From: Vespula vulgaris
Taxonomy: Eukaryota; Arthropoda; Insecta; Hymenoptera; Vespidae
Reading direction: 5' to 3'
Assembly: GCF_905475345.1 (NCBI RefSeq)
Contig: NC_066587.1
Location: forward strand, 18,367,558-18,431,557
Length of the DNA: 64,000 bases
Part shown: positions 1-14,431 of the stretch, piece by piece
Numbering within the stretch: position 1 is the first letter of the stretch
Layout: every line of letters begins with the position of its first letter
Program-made: the position numbers and the translations under genes
The notes under the pieces: generated by a model
What the model saw: the letters and a program-made list of their open reading frames with translations, nothing else
What the model was told of the DNA's origin: nothing
Databases searched by the model: none

Positions 1-243
1 ACTTTTCAATGTACGAACGTAACGTAAATGTAACCTATATATTTAGTTTTTATATCGAAGAAAAATTTATGATCAAGGAAATGTTATTAGGTGAATAAAT
101 CGACTTATGTAAGATTAGTTTGGCAGTTTAATGTGTTAAATTTTACTTCTTAATTAATATTATTATTATTATTATTGTTATTATTATTATTATTATTATT
201 AGTGCACATATATAAACAGTTATTGCCATCGTTTTGCTCGGTG

Positions 244-264
244 AAAGAGAAAGAAAGAGAGAGG

Positions 265-305
<41 letters not shown>
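244..305. repeat. (GA)n microsatellite
   Basis: A GAAA/GA purine tract turning into pure GA, about 60 bp. A (TTA)n tract precedes it at about 154-202. Confidence 0.9.
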
Positions 306-307
<2 letters not shown>

Positions 308-1301
308 TGTGGAAACTATGCCCCCTTTCAAAGTTTCCAAAGCACGATCGAACGTTAAGATCTTGAGCACGCTCGAACGCTCACAAGAGAAAACGTGAAA
401 TGACACGGCATTGTGCAATTCCATAAAGTAACAACCAAGTAAGTACTATCGAACATTCCATTCCGTTCGTTCTACCACGAAAAGAAAGTAAATGCAAGTG
501 GCATGATGATGTATCGGTAAGAAGGTTTCCAAAACAAACAAAACAAAAAAAAACAATAAAAAAAAAGACGGTATAGTATTTAATAAAATTATATAAAAAT
601 TTTAAAACAATTCTATCTTAAAATGTTGGAATCGTCGAAAGAGACAAATTTATGATAACATTTTTAAGATATCTATACAAACGCAATAACAAATAATAAT
701 AGATAATAATAAATAATAATTAATAATATTAATAATCATCAGAGAAATTTTATTACGTATATGCATCGAGGCATTTCTGAGAAAGAAGAAGAAGAAAAAA
801 AAAGAGAAAGAGAAAAAGAAATCGAGTAAAATATGTATTTAAAATATTTAAATATAACAGTAGCAATATATCAATCTATAATAGTATAATATATTATAAT
901 ACAAAATATTAATATATAATTAAATATAATACTATTAAAATATTAATCGTGTCAACGTGTATAATTCTAACATTACCATCTGAAATATTCGAAACGTCCA
1001 AGAAGTGACAAATTAATAAACACTTTTATTCATAAACAACAATAATAACGATAACAACAACAACAACAACACTAAAAATAATTAATATAATATATACAAT
1101 GAGACGATCGTAAAAGAGCAAATAATAATTATTGATAAGTAAAGATCTATGAAAAACGATACATGGAAACTCGCATTTATTAACCGGTGGATATTAATTA
1201 AGCCACGTCTCGCACGCTTTGCGGGGCATCGAACGGTTGACTGCTCTTGTCTCTTCGGATAATGCCAGTGTTTATTGCGATATTGATTCGTTAGCATCAT
1301 A

Positions 1302-1338
<37 letters not shown>

Positions 1339-1358
1339 TCGTCGTCATCATCGTCGTC
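1302..1358. repeat. (GTC)n trinucleotide repeat
   Basis: About 19 GTC units with a few GTCATC interruptions. It gives poly-Asp/Ser/Thr-like frames that I do not regard as coding. Confidence 0.85.
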
Positions 1359-2467
1359 TCTTTATTAGAGAATACGATGAGGTTTAAGCATAGTCGTCGA
1401 GAAAAGATATATCTCTTTTTCCATCCCACAAATGCCTCCTGTTTTCTTTCTCGACTTTATCCATCGGTAAACAAACGATATGAGATATTTTAACCATTCT
1501 TTCCGCGTTTCATCGTTTAATATTATCAGCAAACGAAAGAAAAACTCGATACTAGTCATCTTTCTCTTTTCTCTTTCTTTTTTTCTTTCTCGTCATATTC
1601 ACGAGATTCGTCACAATTTCAAATATATATTACACGATAATCGGACTAGGATTATAATCGTTCGTCGTTTCAGTATAAAAAGAGAAAGAGAGAGAGAGAG
1701 AGAGAGGAAAGAATTTATCAAAAGATATGTCTGTTTACGAACACACGTACGAGATGAGATTACACTACCCTGTACATGATGATACCAGATGACTCCAAAC
1801 TTAATATGTTTTATTAGTTTACTTGCTTTCTTTTTTTTTCTTTCTTTTTTTTTTATCTTATTACTCGTTCCAAAACTATTTTCAGTTTTCATCTTCCGCG
1901 AGTAGACTGGAGTTTTATAGCCATTTTAATTTTAATATGAAATTAGGAAACGGACGTCGTCAAACATTAAATTTGCCGCTACTTATCTTTGAGGGAATTT
2001 AAGGAGAAATTTCTTGGTGAACGAGAGGCAAGAGAAAAATAAAAGAAAAAGAAAAAGATAAAAAGGCACGTTACCATTCGTAATTCCTACGAGTACGAAG
2101 GGAATTTGTAAAAGTCGTCTTAGTGAATCTTATTTCTATTCAGTAGTACATTTACTTTGTAAAAGAAAAAAAAAAAGAAACGTGACGCGATTGATATAAA
2201 TCAGCGTGAGAACACCGATTCAGAAACACCTACTTTTAAGAGATTGTTCTGACAAAAAAGATAAAAAAAGACGAGGAAAAAAATTTCGAAACGCAGGCCT
2301 ACGCGTTATCGAATAATTTTGGGTTGCGTCTAGTTTAGCTTTTCTATTGGACAACGATCAACGATGATATCATCCTTCCAATACTCCGTACGTACAACAT
2401 TCGTCCAACTCTACGGACGTCGATATCCTCGGCCTACGTGACATCATCGATCTACATAGTGAAAGAG

Positions 2468-2508
<41 letters not shown>

Positions 2509-3092
2509 CGTATGTTCCATTTGATCGCTCAACATCGTGGCCTTCGAAAATAGATTTGTTTTTACGAGCTGTAACGAGAAAGGCAAGCCGACATTCGAAA
2601 GTGAATTTCGTTTCGTCGATCATCGCTAATAAAGGAAGCTTTATTTCCTTCTATTTGCTAAAGCAATGGGAATGTCTATCGAATAGAAAAAAAAAAAAAA
2701 AAAAAAAAAACAGGAACAAAATTTCGTTTTTCAATGAGGTCACTAACTATATATGTACGAAAGAAAAAGAAATGGAAAGATATATGTATGTATGTATTTA
2801 TGTATGTATGTAAATGGTTCTATATACCGATTTAACTTAGCCCGTAGGAACGATAGGATTTCGGACAAAAAAAAAAAAAGGAACCTCATGCTTATGAACG
2901 CTGTCTTGCAGATGGTACTAACGAGTGGCGTCATCTTCTATATAAGACCTGACGACAACGCGACATTTACTCTACGTTCGCCCCAACTCTAAAGAGCATT
3001 ATAAGTTTTTCATTTTTCTCTAGACTAAGAAGACCCAGTCGATCTAATTTATTTTTTTTTTACCCTTACTTTTTCTCAGATTATCTTTTTCT

Positions 3093-3124
<32 letters not shown>

Positions 3125-4272
3125 GTTCTTCTTTCTTTTTTTCTTTCTTTCTTTCTAATAATCTTTACACGATCTTTTAAATATTTTAATATTTAATCAA
3201 CGAATTTTATGTATAAACGATCGAAATTTACATATCGATCACTATATATTTTTCTTGTAAATAATTTAATAAAAGTATCTAGGTGATATTAAAAATCGTA
3301 TTATCTATTCTTTTTCGAGACATTAAAGATTTTTTTTTTATTACAAGCTTAATAGTTTTTTTTTCTTTTTTTTTATATAATCTAAAAAGAAATTAGTCCG
3401 AAATGTATTCGAAAAGCAATAACTGATATTTAAAATCGTTTAAGAAATTTTGACTCTCGTCATTTAGGAATTTTTGGTCCACCCTGTATATACTTTATAT
3501 ATATTTAAATATGTAATTTTAATGTCGTTTTGTTTTCTCTTTTTGCTCTTTGAAAAAGCTAATTAAACGAATATAAGATAAACCCGTGGTATCTAGGTCA
3601 ATTGTAAATTATCGTAAACTAATACGAAACGCTTCGCTTCACGCTTCCGTCCTTTCTTATTCGTCAATTCCCCTCTGACGTAACAATCTCGGATGATAAA
3701 AATGCGCATCATGAAATCATCAACGATCATTGTCATAGTCTCATCACCCTGGTACACTCTTTTTATTCCTGGACGTTTCATGGCCGTCACGCTATGATTC
3801 GAAAACACGGTGACAAATGTTCACATTATTTCATTAACGATAACTATGAAAAGAAAGAAAAAAAGTAAAGAAAAGAAATCCCCTTTCTTTTTTATTTATT
3901 TTATATATACCAAGTAAATATAATAGATAGGTATATTAATTACCGTAGTATTTCTAATGATAAATGCAACATACGTACACACACAATCAAGTAATACATA
4001 TTAATAATTTTATCTGAAAACGTATTGACCTATCTGATCATAATCACAAAAACAAAAAAAAATCAAATAAGATAAAATAAGATAAAACAAGAAAAAAGAA
4101 AAAAGCAAAGCGGTAGCACCAGCACCGATTATCATAGTTATTCCTTGATCGTAACTTTTAAACAAACTTTTAAAAATGCCGATAAAGAATTTATTCAATC
4201 CGCGAACGTTGATCTACGATACATTAGAATTTAATTACTTATCTATTTACTAAGCTAAGAAAATATTCGAGT

Positions 4273-4279
4273 TATAATA

Positions 4280-4337
<58 letters not shown>

Positions 4338-4348
4338 TAATAATAATA
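4273..4348. repeat. (AAT)n trinucleotide repeat
   Basis: About 25 AAT units with minor interruptions near both ends. Confidence 0.9.
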
Positions 4349-4504
4349 TCGAACGTTTTTGAAACGACGATTTAACGACATATATATTTTTCCTCGTCTC
4401 TGGTATAGCTAAGAGTCGGCTTTTAAATCGTCTATTAAATGATTACGAGGCACGAGCATTAACGGTAGGAATGTAAAAGGAACGCAAGCGAAAACACCTC
4501 TCTC

Positions 4505-4545
4505 GATCGTCGATCCTCGATCCTCGATCCTCGATCCTCGATCGT
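4505..4545. repeat. Heptamer tandem repeat, unit CGATCCT
   Basis: Four consecutive CGATCCT units flanked by degenerate CGATCGT copies. A 7-bp period is unusual among the di- and tetranucleotide repeats here. Confidence 0.85.
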
Positions 4546-5309
4546 TGATCGTTTCAACGTGTTGCCGTATTTAACCCTGTTGGACCTTCCGCAATTACGC
4601 GTTAAGAGAAAGAGAGAGAAAGAGAGATAATTTAACCGACAACTAACTACTCGTCTCTGTTTTTTCTTGGCAACGCAATTTTTTACTCTAAGGCTTGTTA
4701 ATCTAACACCTCGCAATCTCTTTCGAGACTTTCACATATCGTAACGTAACACGACATACCGTACATTCTATTTCACGATCTTGCATCTTGTTCGTTTGAT
4801 AGATCTTACGATTATTAAAACCTAGAATAATTGAATCGTTTTTCAAAAACCGACGTTACAAGATGTTATACGTGAAAATTTAATTTATATGCTGCTTGAA
4901 ATTATAACGGGTTATACCACAATTTTGCATCTTATTCGCTCGTATAATTCTACGATTAATATTAACATAAAATTTCATTTGAAAAAATAAAAAAAAAAAC
5001 AAAAAAGAAAAACGAGATAATATGTCTCCCTTGAAATATCAAGAGATATTAATCTATCGTCTCGATAGTAGAAATATTCTTATTATATAGACGTGTTTAA
5101 GATGTTATTACGAAATTCGAACATGAGCACTCTTAGAGTACATATATACATATTATATTACTCGAAAATATAACGGGTCGGTTCTTTTGACAAGTCGATG
5201 AAAACGTCATCCTCGTAGTAGTCTTAATTAAACGAATTATGCTCGCGGAGTGTCATCCATTTATCAGACGACGTGTTCTAAAGAAGAAACGAGAAGGATC
5301 GAGCAGTCT

Positions 5310-5350
<41 letters not shown>

Positions 5351-6692
5351 ATCTCTATGTCTATGTCTATCTCTATCTCTCCGAGATGAGAGGGTGAGAG
5401 ATACCGTGTCTGTTAAAGGTAACGACGAAGACAGTGAGATAGAACCATTTCGGTGTCTCCTTTAATAATGGTACTACTATCGGAAAGACGTAAGTAATAC
5501 CTAACGATTTCAAAGCACACGGATAACTGATTGTTTGGTAGTACTGTACACTAGAAAGTAAAGTAACTTAAATGTATGTGTGTGTGCGCGAGAAAGAGAG
5601 AGGAAAAGGGAACGAGAAAGCAACTGACAAAGGATAGCTCGTAGATTCGATACCTCGTTCGATCTATTCGATTCCTCTTTAATCTCTTGCCAACGCTCTA
5701 TTTTCACACCATTTCGATAGAGAAAAATAACTAACTAAAAGGTAATTGCTTTGTTTCAATTGGATTACTTCTAACAACTCTTCTCTCTGACTTCTCTCGC
5801 GATCTACATTAATTCTAATCTCGTTTAAATGTATACGAGTATTGTAGGATAGCGAATGTGTGTGTGTGCGTGTGTGTGTGTGTGTAAAACACAACAGGAT
5901 AGTAATAATTTCTCCTAAGGTGACCAAAATAGAGCGATAAATTCTTTCAATTATCAACCGATGAATCATCGTGCGATTAAGCTTTGTCGGAAAGTCCGCA
6001 AGGACGCTCATATTTACTTTATCGAAGGAAACGAAGGAAGAAGAAGAAGAAGAAAAAAGAGAAATAAATGAAGAAACGAATTACAAAAAAAAAAGAGAGA
6101 AAAAAAAAGAACGCATTATGCAAACTCAAGGCTCGTAATTTATGTCGAAGGAAAAAAAGAAAAAAAAGTGAAAAACAAAAAAAATAAAAGAGCGAGTCGA
6201 GCGATAAGAAAAATGGAATACATGGAAATAAGTTATCGTCCTTCTGTGTTTTACGTTTACGAATGACGAAATAGAGTTCACATATGTATATAATATACGT
6301 ATATGAGTTTTATGCGTTCGAACTTAAATTCTCACATTTCACGGAGTAAAAAGCAAGCTAGCAAAGAGAGATCGTGACCTTGTATATATGTAATTACACA
6401 AACGTAAATTGAGTAAGAGCTGAGGAGTTCGTGGCAAATGTTAGCAGGCAAAGACGTTATGAAAGGGCAAATTGTGACCCAGTAATACGTATGTCCGACG
6501 TTTCAGACGTTCCTGATAAATGAAATTTCTCCCCAACCCTTTGCAACGCTCGATATGTAAAAGTTTTTTCTTGGACACTGTATAAACTTTGTCTAAATAT
6601 TTGATCGATGAGTGATACGATCAGAAACTTTCGTCAATCGAAAATAAATCTACTATATATTCATACGTACATACATACACATATATACACAT

Positions 6693-6696
<4 letters not shown>

Positions 6697-6744
<48 letters not shown>
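6697..6744. repeat. (TA)n microsatellite
   Basis: An uninterrupted TA run of 48 bp preceded by CATA/ACAC-type imperfect repeats. Confidence 0.9.
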
Positions 6745-6748
<4 letters not shown>

Positions 6749-7600
6749 GTCATATCAAAACTATCATATCAAAACTCCATAAAGTTTTCTAACGCGCATT
6801 TAAATCATTCGCAAACATTCCAAGATATTAAAACTTTATTATCTAAAATGATAATATCACTTAGATATCTTATAAGAAGTATTACATAATTCAAGATCGT
6901 ACAAATTTCAAGGACACCAGAGAAATGGCACCATCGATTATTAATTGTACAAACTTAGCGTGAAAATAATTGAAGAGCATGCTCGAGAGATATGTACGTT
7001 CAATCAAACTCGAATAACTAAACGAGAACATTCTCCTTCGACCTAAAATCATCCTAATCTATCATTCACTCTTCCTACAACTTGGTGAACTTTCTCTGGA
7101 GAACGTTAACTATTAACGTTTTGAAACACACACACATATACACGGAGACACGGTTACGTATATATCGAAGGATATATCGAAGAATTTGAATGTACAAACA
7201 AGAAAAGAGAGAAAATTATCGAAAAATAAATCTAGTCTCGTAAATTTCGATAAATGGATACGTTACATGCATACATTTATTCTCATCGATCGAATTGAAA
7301 AAAAAAAACATTGGAATTAATAGCAATCGACTCTTTGGTAATCTCGAAGAGAAGGCTAATATCGCAATAAACGTTTAATTGTTTTCATAAGACTCTCGAA
7401 GACTGTGGGAACACAAATATTTGTCCTTGACGAGCCAAGCAGATGAAAGAATTTATTGCATTTAACGCAATGACGGGAAAAAAGGATTGGCGTTGTATAT
7501 TACTAAACCATATATGCAAAATTTTGCATATGTAAAGAGAAAAAAGAGAGAGAAAGAAAGAAACAAACAAACAAACAAAGAATGAATGAATGAAAAAAGA

Positions 7601-7633
<33 letters not shown>

Positions 7634-7973
7634 TAAAGTATATTGTAAGTAATCATTCGAGTCGTGTTGTGTTGCTCGATAACACAAACCGGCTTTTGCT
7701 CTTCTCTCTGTCTCTCTAACCCCTCTTACCCTCTCCCTCTCCCTCTCCCTCTCACTCTCTCTCTTTCTTTCCGTCTTTCTCTTTTGATTCTGACGCCGAA
7801 GAAGGAATCTGTTACATTCAGAGAAACTCAACTGCATCGTTGTCACCGTGACGTAGGGGCAATTCTCGAGGTCGGCGTTAGCTGCTTATGCGCTCCTTGT
7901 AATTAGAATGAGAACACGGCGACTGAATACTCAATGAAGGGAGATGTACTTGTGCCGGCAGATAAAACAAGAA

Positions 7974-8015
<42 letters not shown>

Positions 8016-8420
8016 GTCGTTAGTAGTCCGACGACTTGCCTCGGTGACTGGCATTCCTCCTCCTTGGTAAAACGTCCCCCTCTAACCCCACCCCACCTCC
8101 CACCTCCCACCACCCTCATCCACTCTTCTCTTTCTCTCTCTTTCTCTTTCTTTCTCTCTCTTTCTCTCTTTTCCTCTTCACAAATCCTCTTTCTAACTTT
8201 CACATAGAGAGATAGTCACGAAGAGAAGAAAAACGGACTAATTTTCGGTTCACCCTTTTATGCTATCATTAAAAAATAGAGAGAGAAAAAAGAAACAAGG
8301 GATGGATAACGATTACCCGCTGAGGCGACAACACTTTTACCTCTTATATCACCTCGAATGCATACGACCACGGCTAATTATATAGAGAACCTTTTTTCTC
8401 GAACCTTTTTCGTTTCTCGA

Positions 8421-8426
<6 letters not shown>

Positions 8427-8460
<34 letters not shown>

Positions 8461-8470
8461 GTTTCTGTAT

Positions 8471-8506
<36 letters not shown>

Positions 8507-8522
8507 ATCTATCTCTCTCTCT
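8427..8522. repeat. Compound (CT)n-(ATCT)n microsatellite
   Basis: A CT run is followed by about eight ATCT units and then another CT-rich stretch. Confidence 0.9.
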
Positions 8523-10276
8523 ATTTCTCTTGAAACCTATCTGGTAAGCCATTCCTTCTTCTCTTCGTTCTCTCAACCACCCACGCTCTACAGTTCGAAT
8601 CTTTTTTTCCACATTTCCACAAAATAAATATTTAGAGAAAGAGAGAAAGAAAGAGAGAGAGAGAAAAGTTTTAGTTTTTGAAAAGGAACTTTCAATGATT
8701 TTATATATTCTTTTGTTTGGATAATAAGTCATTAATCGATCGATCTCATTCGTTTTTAATTTTTTTTTTTTTTTACTTTATTCTCTTTTTACCCCTTCAA
8801 CATCCTCTTACTCATTTAATTATTACAATTAATTAATTTTAAAACTAATTTAATTATTACTTTTATTCATTATATTATTACGACCTTGTATTCTCTCATT
8901 TTGTAATTTTTAGTTTTAATTTGTTTTCCTTTTTCTTCAATTCTTTTTTTTTTAATTTTCGTTAAATTAATATGATATGACGGTCTATTAAATAATCGAT
9001 GATTACGACACGTAGATGCTATTTTAATAATCTTACATATCGTATTTTTGTTCTACTGATCGATTAATTTAACTCGTTTCTAGTATATATACCTATATAT
9101 ATATATTTCTTTTCTTTTTCTTTTTGGATATTTGTGATCCATGATCTGTCTTATTGAATGTATTGTTACGATATGATAAGAAATAAATAATGGATATGAA
9201 AAGAAATAAAAATGTATCGACGGTAGGTTTTATAATACAAAAGTATTACTTCCTTCCGCAATAATAATTCATCTATAGTAACTGACACTGACACAATTCA
9301 ATATTCGTAATAATAGATTTACGTAACGCTAAAATACTCATCGATCATTGATATGTAATCGCATTAAAAAAAAAAAAAAGGACAAGAAAGAACAAGAACA
9401 AGGAAAAGATAAAAGAAAAACATGAGCTTCGACAGTATCAACGAAGAACAAAAAATAATATAAAATGAAATTTCATTGTGTACGTGTGCGTACATATGAC
9501 TCACGTTCAAATATTTGTCTCGTAAATTTTTTTTTTTTTTTTTAATAATAGAAACAGTTGATATCTTTGAAAATATATGGTCTTCAGTCCAGGTGTCCTT
9601 CTATTTAGTAGGAAGTCTGTTATGCGCAGTAAATTAAAAAAAAAAAAAAAAAGGGAAAAGAAAAGAGAGAAAAAAGACGAAGAAAATACGAACTAGACGT
9701 AGATCGAACGAGATCTTCAGGAAGATTTTTCCGAAAGGACAGATGGCGAACAAAAATGGAATGTGTAGGTAGGCCGAAACCAAAGCCAAAAAAAAGAATA
9801 AGAAGAAGAAGAAGGAAAGGAAATAAAAAAAAAAGAAAAGTGAGAAAGGAAGAAATAAATTCTATGAATTCGTTCAATAACTCGATATGTCTAATCTAAA
9901 AAAAAAAAAAAAAGAAAAAAGATAATCACCATTTTAAGACTACATGTTTTTAAAAAATATTTTACTTTCAATCATATATCTTTTTTCATGATTTCATCAA
10001 TTTTATAATATATATATATATTCCTAAAATAATACATATACATATTCGCCATATCCAATAAAATTTAATTTCGACGAGACAAAGAAAAAACAAAAAGAAA
10101 CAAAAAGAAAAGGAAAAAAGAAATTGGCAAGACAATAACACGGAAGATTACATTTTTTCTCCTCTTTTATTTTGGTTTACGGTTATCCGAGATTCTCGCG
10201 TGCACTTAACTCGAATTACGACTCGAACTTGAACGAATCGACTTCGGACGAATCCGACGATGTGGGCTGGGTAAAG

Positions 10277-10342
10277 TCGATGGCGTTGGCGATGCCAATG
10301 GCAATGGCGATGGCAATGGCAATGGCTATGGCTATGGCGATC
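10277..10342. repeat. Hexamer repeat, unit ATGGCN
   Basis: Roughly ten units of ATGGCN, where the sixth base varies (A, G or T). One plus frame reads as alternating Met-Ala. The flanking sequence is more GC-rich and less repetitive than the neighbourhood. Confidence 0.8.
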
Positions 10343-11111
10343 GTTAAGGGACACATAACTCAGACAAAAATCGATGTAGCACGAAGGATTGGTTCTTCGA
10401 AAGTACCGGATGCGTGACCGGATGCGGACCGATCATTCCGTCCGAGTATCTACCTTCGGTTAAACTTTCGTCTCTCTGCCCTTAATAACGAAGGTAAAGT
10501 ACTACGTAGTATTTACGTGATACACGTCTACGAAGAGTAGGGTAAGCGAGTGAGTAATATAACTACTATAGCCTATTCATATAGTATTTGTATATGTTTA
10601 TGTATCGTATATGTTTATATATTAAAGATAAGAGAGAGGGAGAGAGAGAGAGAAAGGTGCGTGGGCTAGTTAATCGATGTTATTCTATCTCTCTCGCACT
10701 TTCTTTCCTACATTTTTTTTTTTATAATATTTTACTAAATACCAATAAACCAAGCGAATAACGATCGGAAATGTTCTCTCTTTTTGTCAAATATAATATA
10801 GGATTTTTATTTTTTCCATTACGATGTAATTCTCCCCCATTCAACATTCTTATCCCTTTTAGTTAATCTCCGAAAACAATATTTAATCTCCGTTAAATGC
10901 AATACGAGTCTCATCGTTAAAAACGAACATATTTAACGCATTAATCATTTCTACTGTGTGATAATCATTTCTATTACTTTGGCGTATGACTAATGTAAAA
11001 TAACGCATATTTACTTGCGTATATCATGTAAGTACTATATATCATTGATAAACGATTTTTTACTGACTCAAAAATTTGTTTATCTATTCGATAAAGATTA
11101 CTTTTTCTTTT

Positions 11112-11115
<4 letters not shown>

Positions 11116-11172
<57 letters not shown>
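11116..11172. repeat. (CT)n microsatellite
   Basis: An uninterrupted CT run of about 55 bp. Confidence 0.9.
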
Positions 11173-11176
<4 letters not shown>

Positions 11177-11630
11177 ATGATCAATCGTACATATCGAATG
11201 ATTTAGAAATTACGTAAGTAAGGATTAAACGTTAATGCTTTAAGTTCATTCTTATTTATAAGTCATGCGATATTTCGATCAACGAACAAACACGAAAATG
11301 GGTGAAAGAGATAGATGAATAGACAGATAATAGAGAGAGAGAGAGAGAGAGAGAAGAAAGGGATATAAAGAAAGCACACATGCGTTGCAACAGGCGTAAA
11401 ACAATACACATCGATGATCGTCCAACGAGTCGAGCATCAACGGCGTTAACTCGCTCTAAAAATATCTTCAACTACCGAGATAAGTCCGAAACTCGAAAGG
11501 ACGGTGTTCTGGTGGGCGGTTTATTAATGGAGTTAGTATTACTAGAAATCAAAATGATCGTAGGCGTGCATGTTATAGATCTTGAACTATACGGTCGATC
11601 TAAAAAGTATTAAAGATGGTACTCCCACCC

Positions 11631-11664
<34 letters not shown>

Positions 11665-14360
11665 ATCTATCTATCTATCTATCTTTATCTCTATCTCCCT
11701 TCCTCTATTATAAAGATAACATTTATATAAAAAAAAAGGATTAATAAAAAAAGATGGACCCATCTAATTCGTTCTAAATGAAATTACATTAGATCCGATT
11801 CGAGTCCATTCAATTCAATTTTACACGATTTTTTCTCCTTGCAAATACTATTATCTTCACGATATGAACATTCCACTAAAATTGTTATACAAAGAGAAAA
11901 AGAAAAAAAAAAAAAGCGAGAAAAAAAAATAGAAAAGAAATAGGAATAAAATGGAGTTCGACCTAGTTCGACCAGATTCTAATCCAATCCAATTCAATTC
12001 AATTCAATTCAATCCGATGTTCCCTTTTATCGTGCGAGGATATAATATATACATATATACATATGTAAAAAGAAACAAGAAACAATAGAAAAAAAGAAAA
12101 ATAGAAAAAAAAAAATTGTAAAAAATTAGATTAAAAATTTTCAAGAGAAATAAATCGACGATCTGGTTCAACCTCTTACAAATAAACGAACGAGCGAGGG
12201 CATAAAATATCATTATTATCATTATTATTAGATTTACGTAAATGTTTGTTTGAAGAGTCTCGATATCACGTTCGCTACTTCGAACCATATATATACATAT
12301 AATATACATATATTGTACATATATATATATGGTATATATTGAAAGCATTCCCTCATATGCTCAGCTCCTCGCAAATAAACCGATGCTCGTAAATCCTCGG
12401 TCGGATGGAGTCTTTTCAGCGAGTCCGGTGTCTATTAAAATTCCGGGACGACAGCTGGACGAGACGGTTAATGATTCTTAAATTACACCGCCCTATGTAT
12501 TTTTCTAATACAAATGTTGTATCAACGATCGATAATAAAATAGTTTTAAGACCGAAAGAACAATAAAAAAAAGAAACCTCCAACGAAATATGCACGTAAA
12601 ATATCTATTAGCTCGAATGAAAATCGTTGTTGTTGTTGTTATTATTATTATTATTATTAGATATTACCTGATCGATTAAATATAAATATCATTTTATGTC
12701 TTACGATTATATGTTCAATTAAATATTAATTATATAAATCATATTTATAAAATCCACCAATGATTACAGTAATTCGTTCGAGATTAGTACAGATACGTAG
12801 TAAAAATGTTTTTGTAGAAGATTTGATATCTCCTTTGGTTTTTTTTTTCCTCATTTTTTTTTTCTTTGAGCAATAAATTATATATATATACTATTATATT
12901 TGTATTATAATTAATTATTGATAAAATTGTTCGAATTAATCGTTAGATAAAATCCAGATCATATATACGTGTATGTATCAGACAGATATTTATAAAATAC
13001 ATCTAATTGTACAATAACTGATATTTATAAAAACAAACAAACAAAACAAAAAACCCCGTAAACAACAACAAGAAAAGAAAGAAATAAGGAAATAGAAAAA
13101 AGAAGAAGAAACTCGCGAATTATTACTTAGATATCTTTAGAATTTTTCTAACGTATGAGTCCAAAGTATATCCGGAACATAGTAGCCATAAAACAAGAAT
13201 AAAAAAAAGAGAGAGAGAGAGAGAGAAGAAAAAAAATAAAGAAGAAGAAGAAGAAGAAGAAGTATGTCACCAGTAAGGAATACAAAAGTGATAGTTGGAA
13301 ATTAAGATGGAGAAACGATCGCAGCTGTGCAAATCGACGAGATATCTAAGTCTAATAAAAAGGAATAGAGATAGACAGGAGAGACAAAGAATAGAGAGAG
13401 AGAGAAAAGAAAAAAGAAAAAAGAATAAAATAAATAAAGAGAAAGAATCAACGATGAGCTATGAACGTCTTTCTCGGTTGGAAACGTAAGAGTTACGACA
13501 GCCGCGGACACACACGCTCGGCCTAAATACGAATTGGGAACGCCGCAAGCAGAATCGTGTCTTGGACTGCTGTCCTCTACTTCTTCTCTTTTTCTTCTTC
13601 TTCTTCCTCTTTTTCTTCCTCCTCTTTTTCTTATTCCATGTTGCGGTTCTGCTCGGAATAAACGCGCAAGACTTTGTCGTCGTGGTCTTCGTCGTCGTCT
13701 TCGAAGACGACGAAGACGACTCTTAACACGCACATCGCAGTCTTCTTTGTCTTTTCTAAGACCTCTCCCTTCAAGAATCATGTCGCGAAATCGAATCGTT
13801 GCGAATCGGTGATGGATATATCGCAAAAATAAAAAAACTTTCGCGATTATCTCATCCTAACTTTTAAAAGATAGATATGTTCTAAAGAGATTGAGAGAGA
13901 GAGAGAGAGAGAGGTCAAAACGCAACGTTTCGTCTTTTTCTTTCTTTCTTTCTTCTTTTTGTTTTGTTGTTTTCTTCGCTTTTATTTATTTCACTTTCTT
14001 TGTTTCTTTCTTTTTTATTATTAGTCTTTCTGTGTTACTTTTTCTCTATTTTTTTGTTTTTTCTTTTCCTTCGTTTTTTAACTACTTTTTATTTTCTTAT
14101 AAGATATAATAATCATGCGGAAGTTTATACGATTTTACGTAAATAAAAAGAGGAGAAACAAGAAAAGAAAAAAAAAGAAATAGAAAAGTGAGTGAGAAGA
14201 CGGTAAAAGTCGGACGATACGACATGGATTTCGTAAGAGTCTTTATCGTTCAACGTTCCATGGCAAAAGTCAAAGGCGGCGACGCGTCGGTTTCGAGTAA
14301 TACAAGAGAGAAGATTATCTGGAAATGAAAAAGAGGACAACGAGCAATAATCGTGAGTTT

Positions 14361-14428
<68 letters not shown>
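14361..14428. repeat. Long (CT)n microsatellite facing a (GA)n tract
   Basis: A 67-bp pure CT run is followed within 50 bp by an imperfect GA run (14469-14493). The two tracts could pair as a hairpin stem in single-stranded form. Confidence 0.9.

Positions 14429-14431
<3 letters not shown>

Noticed and set aside
244..366. Short ORFs rich in Arg-Glu or Ser-Leu over (GA)n/(CT)n tracts, here and across the window
   Set aside because: They are direct translations of dinucleotide repeats, open on both strands, with no domain or splice context.
13302..13826. 174-codon minus-strand ORF, Arg-rich
   Set aside because: The Arg-rich and Leu-rich parts come from CGT/TTC trinucleotide repeats and opposite-strand frames are equally open; no recognisable domain.
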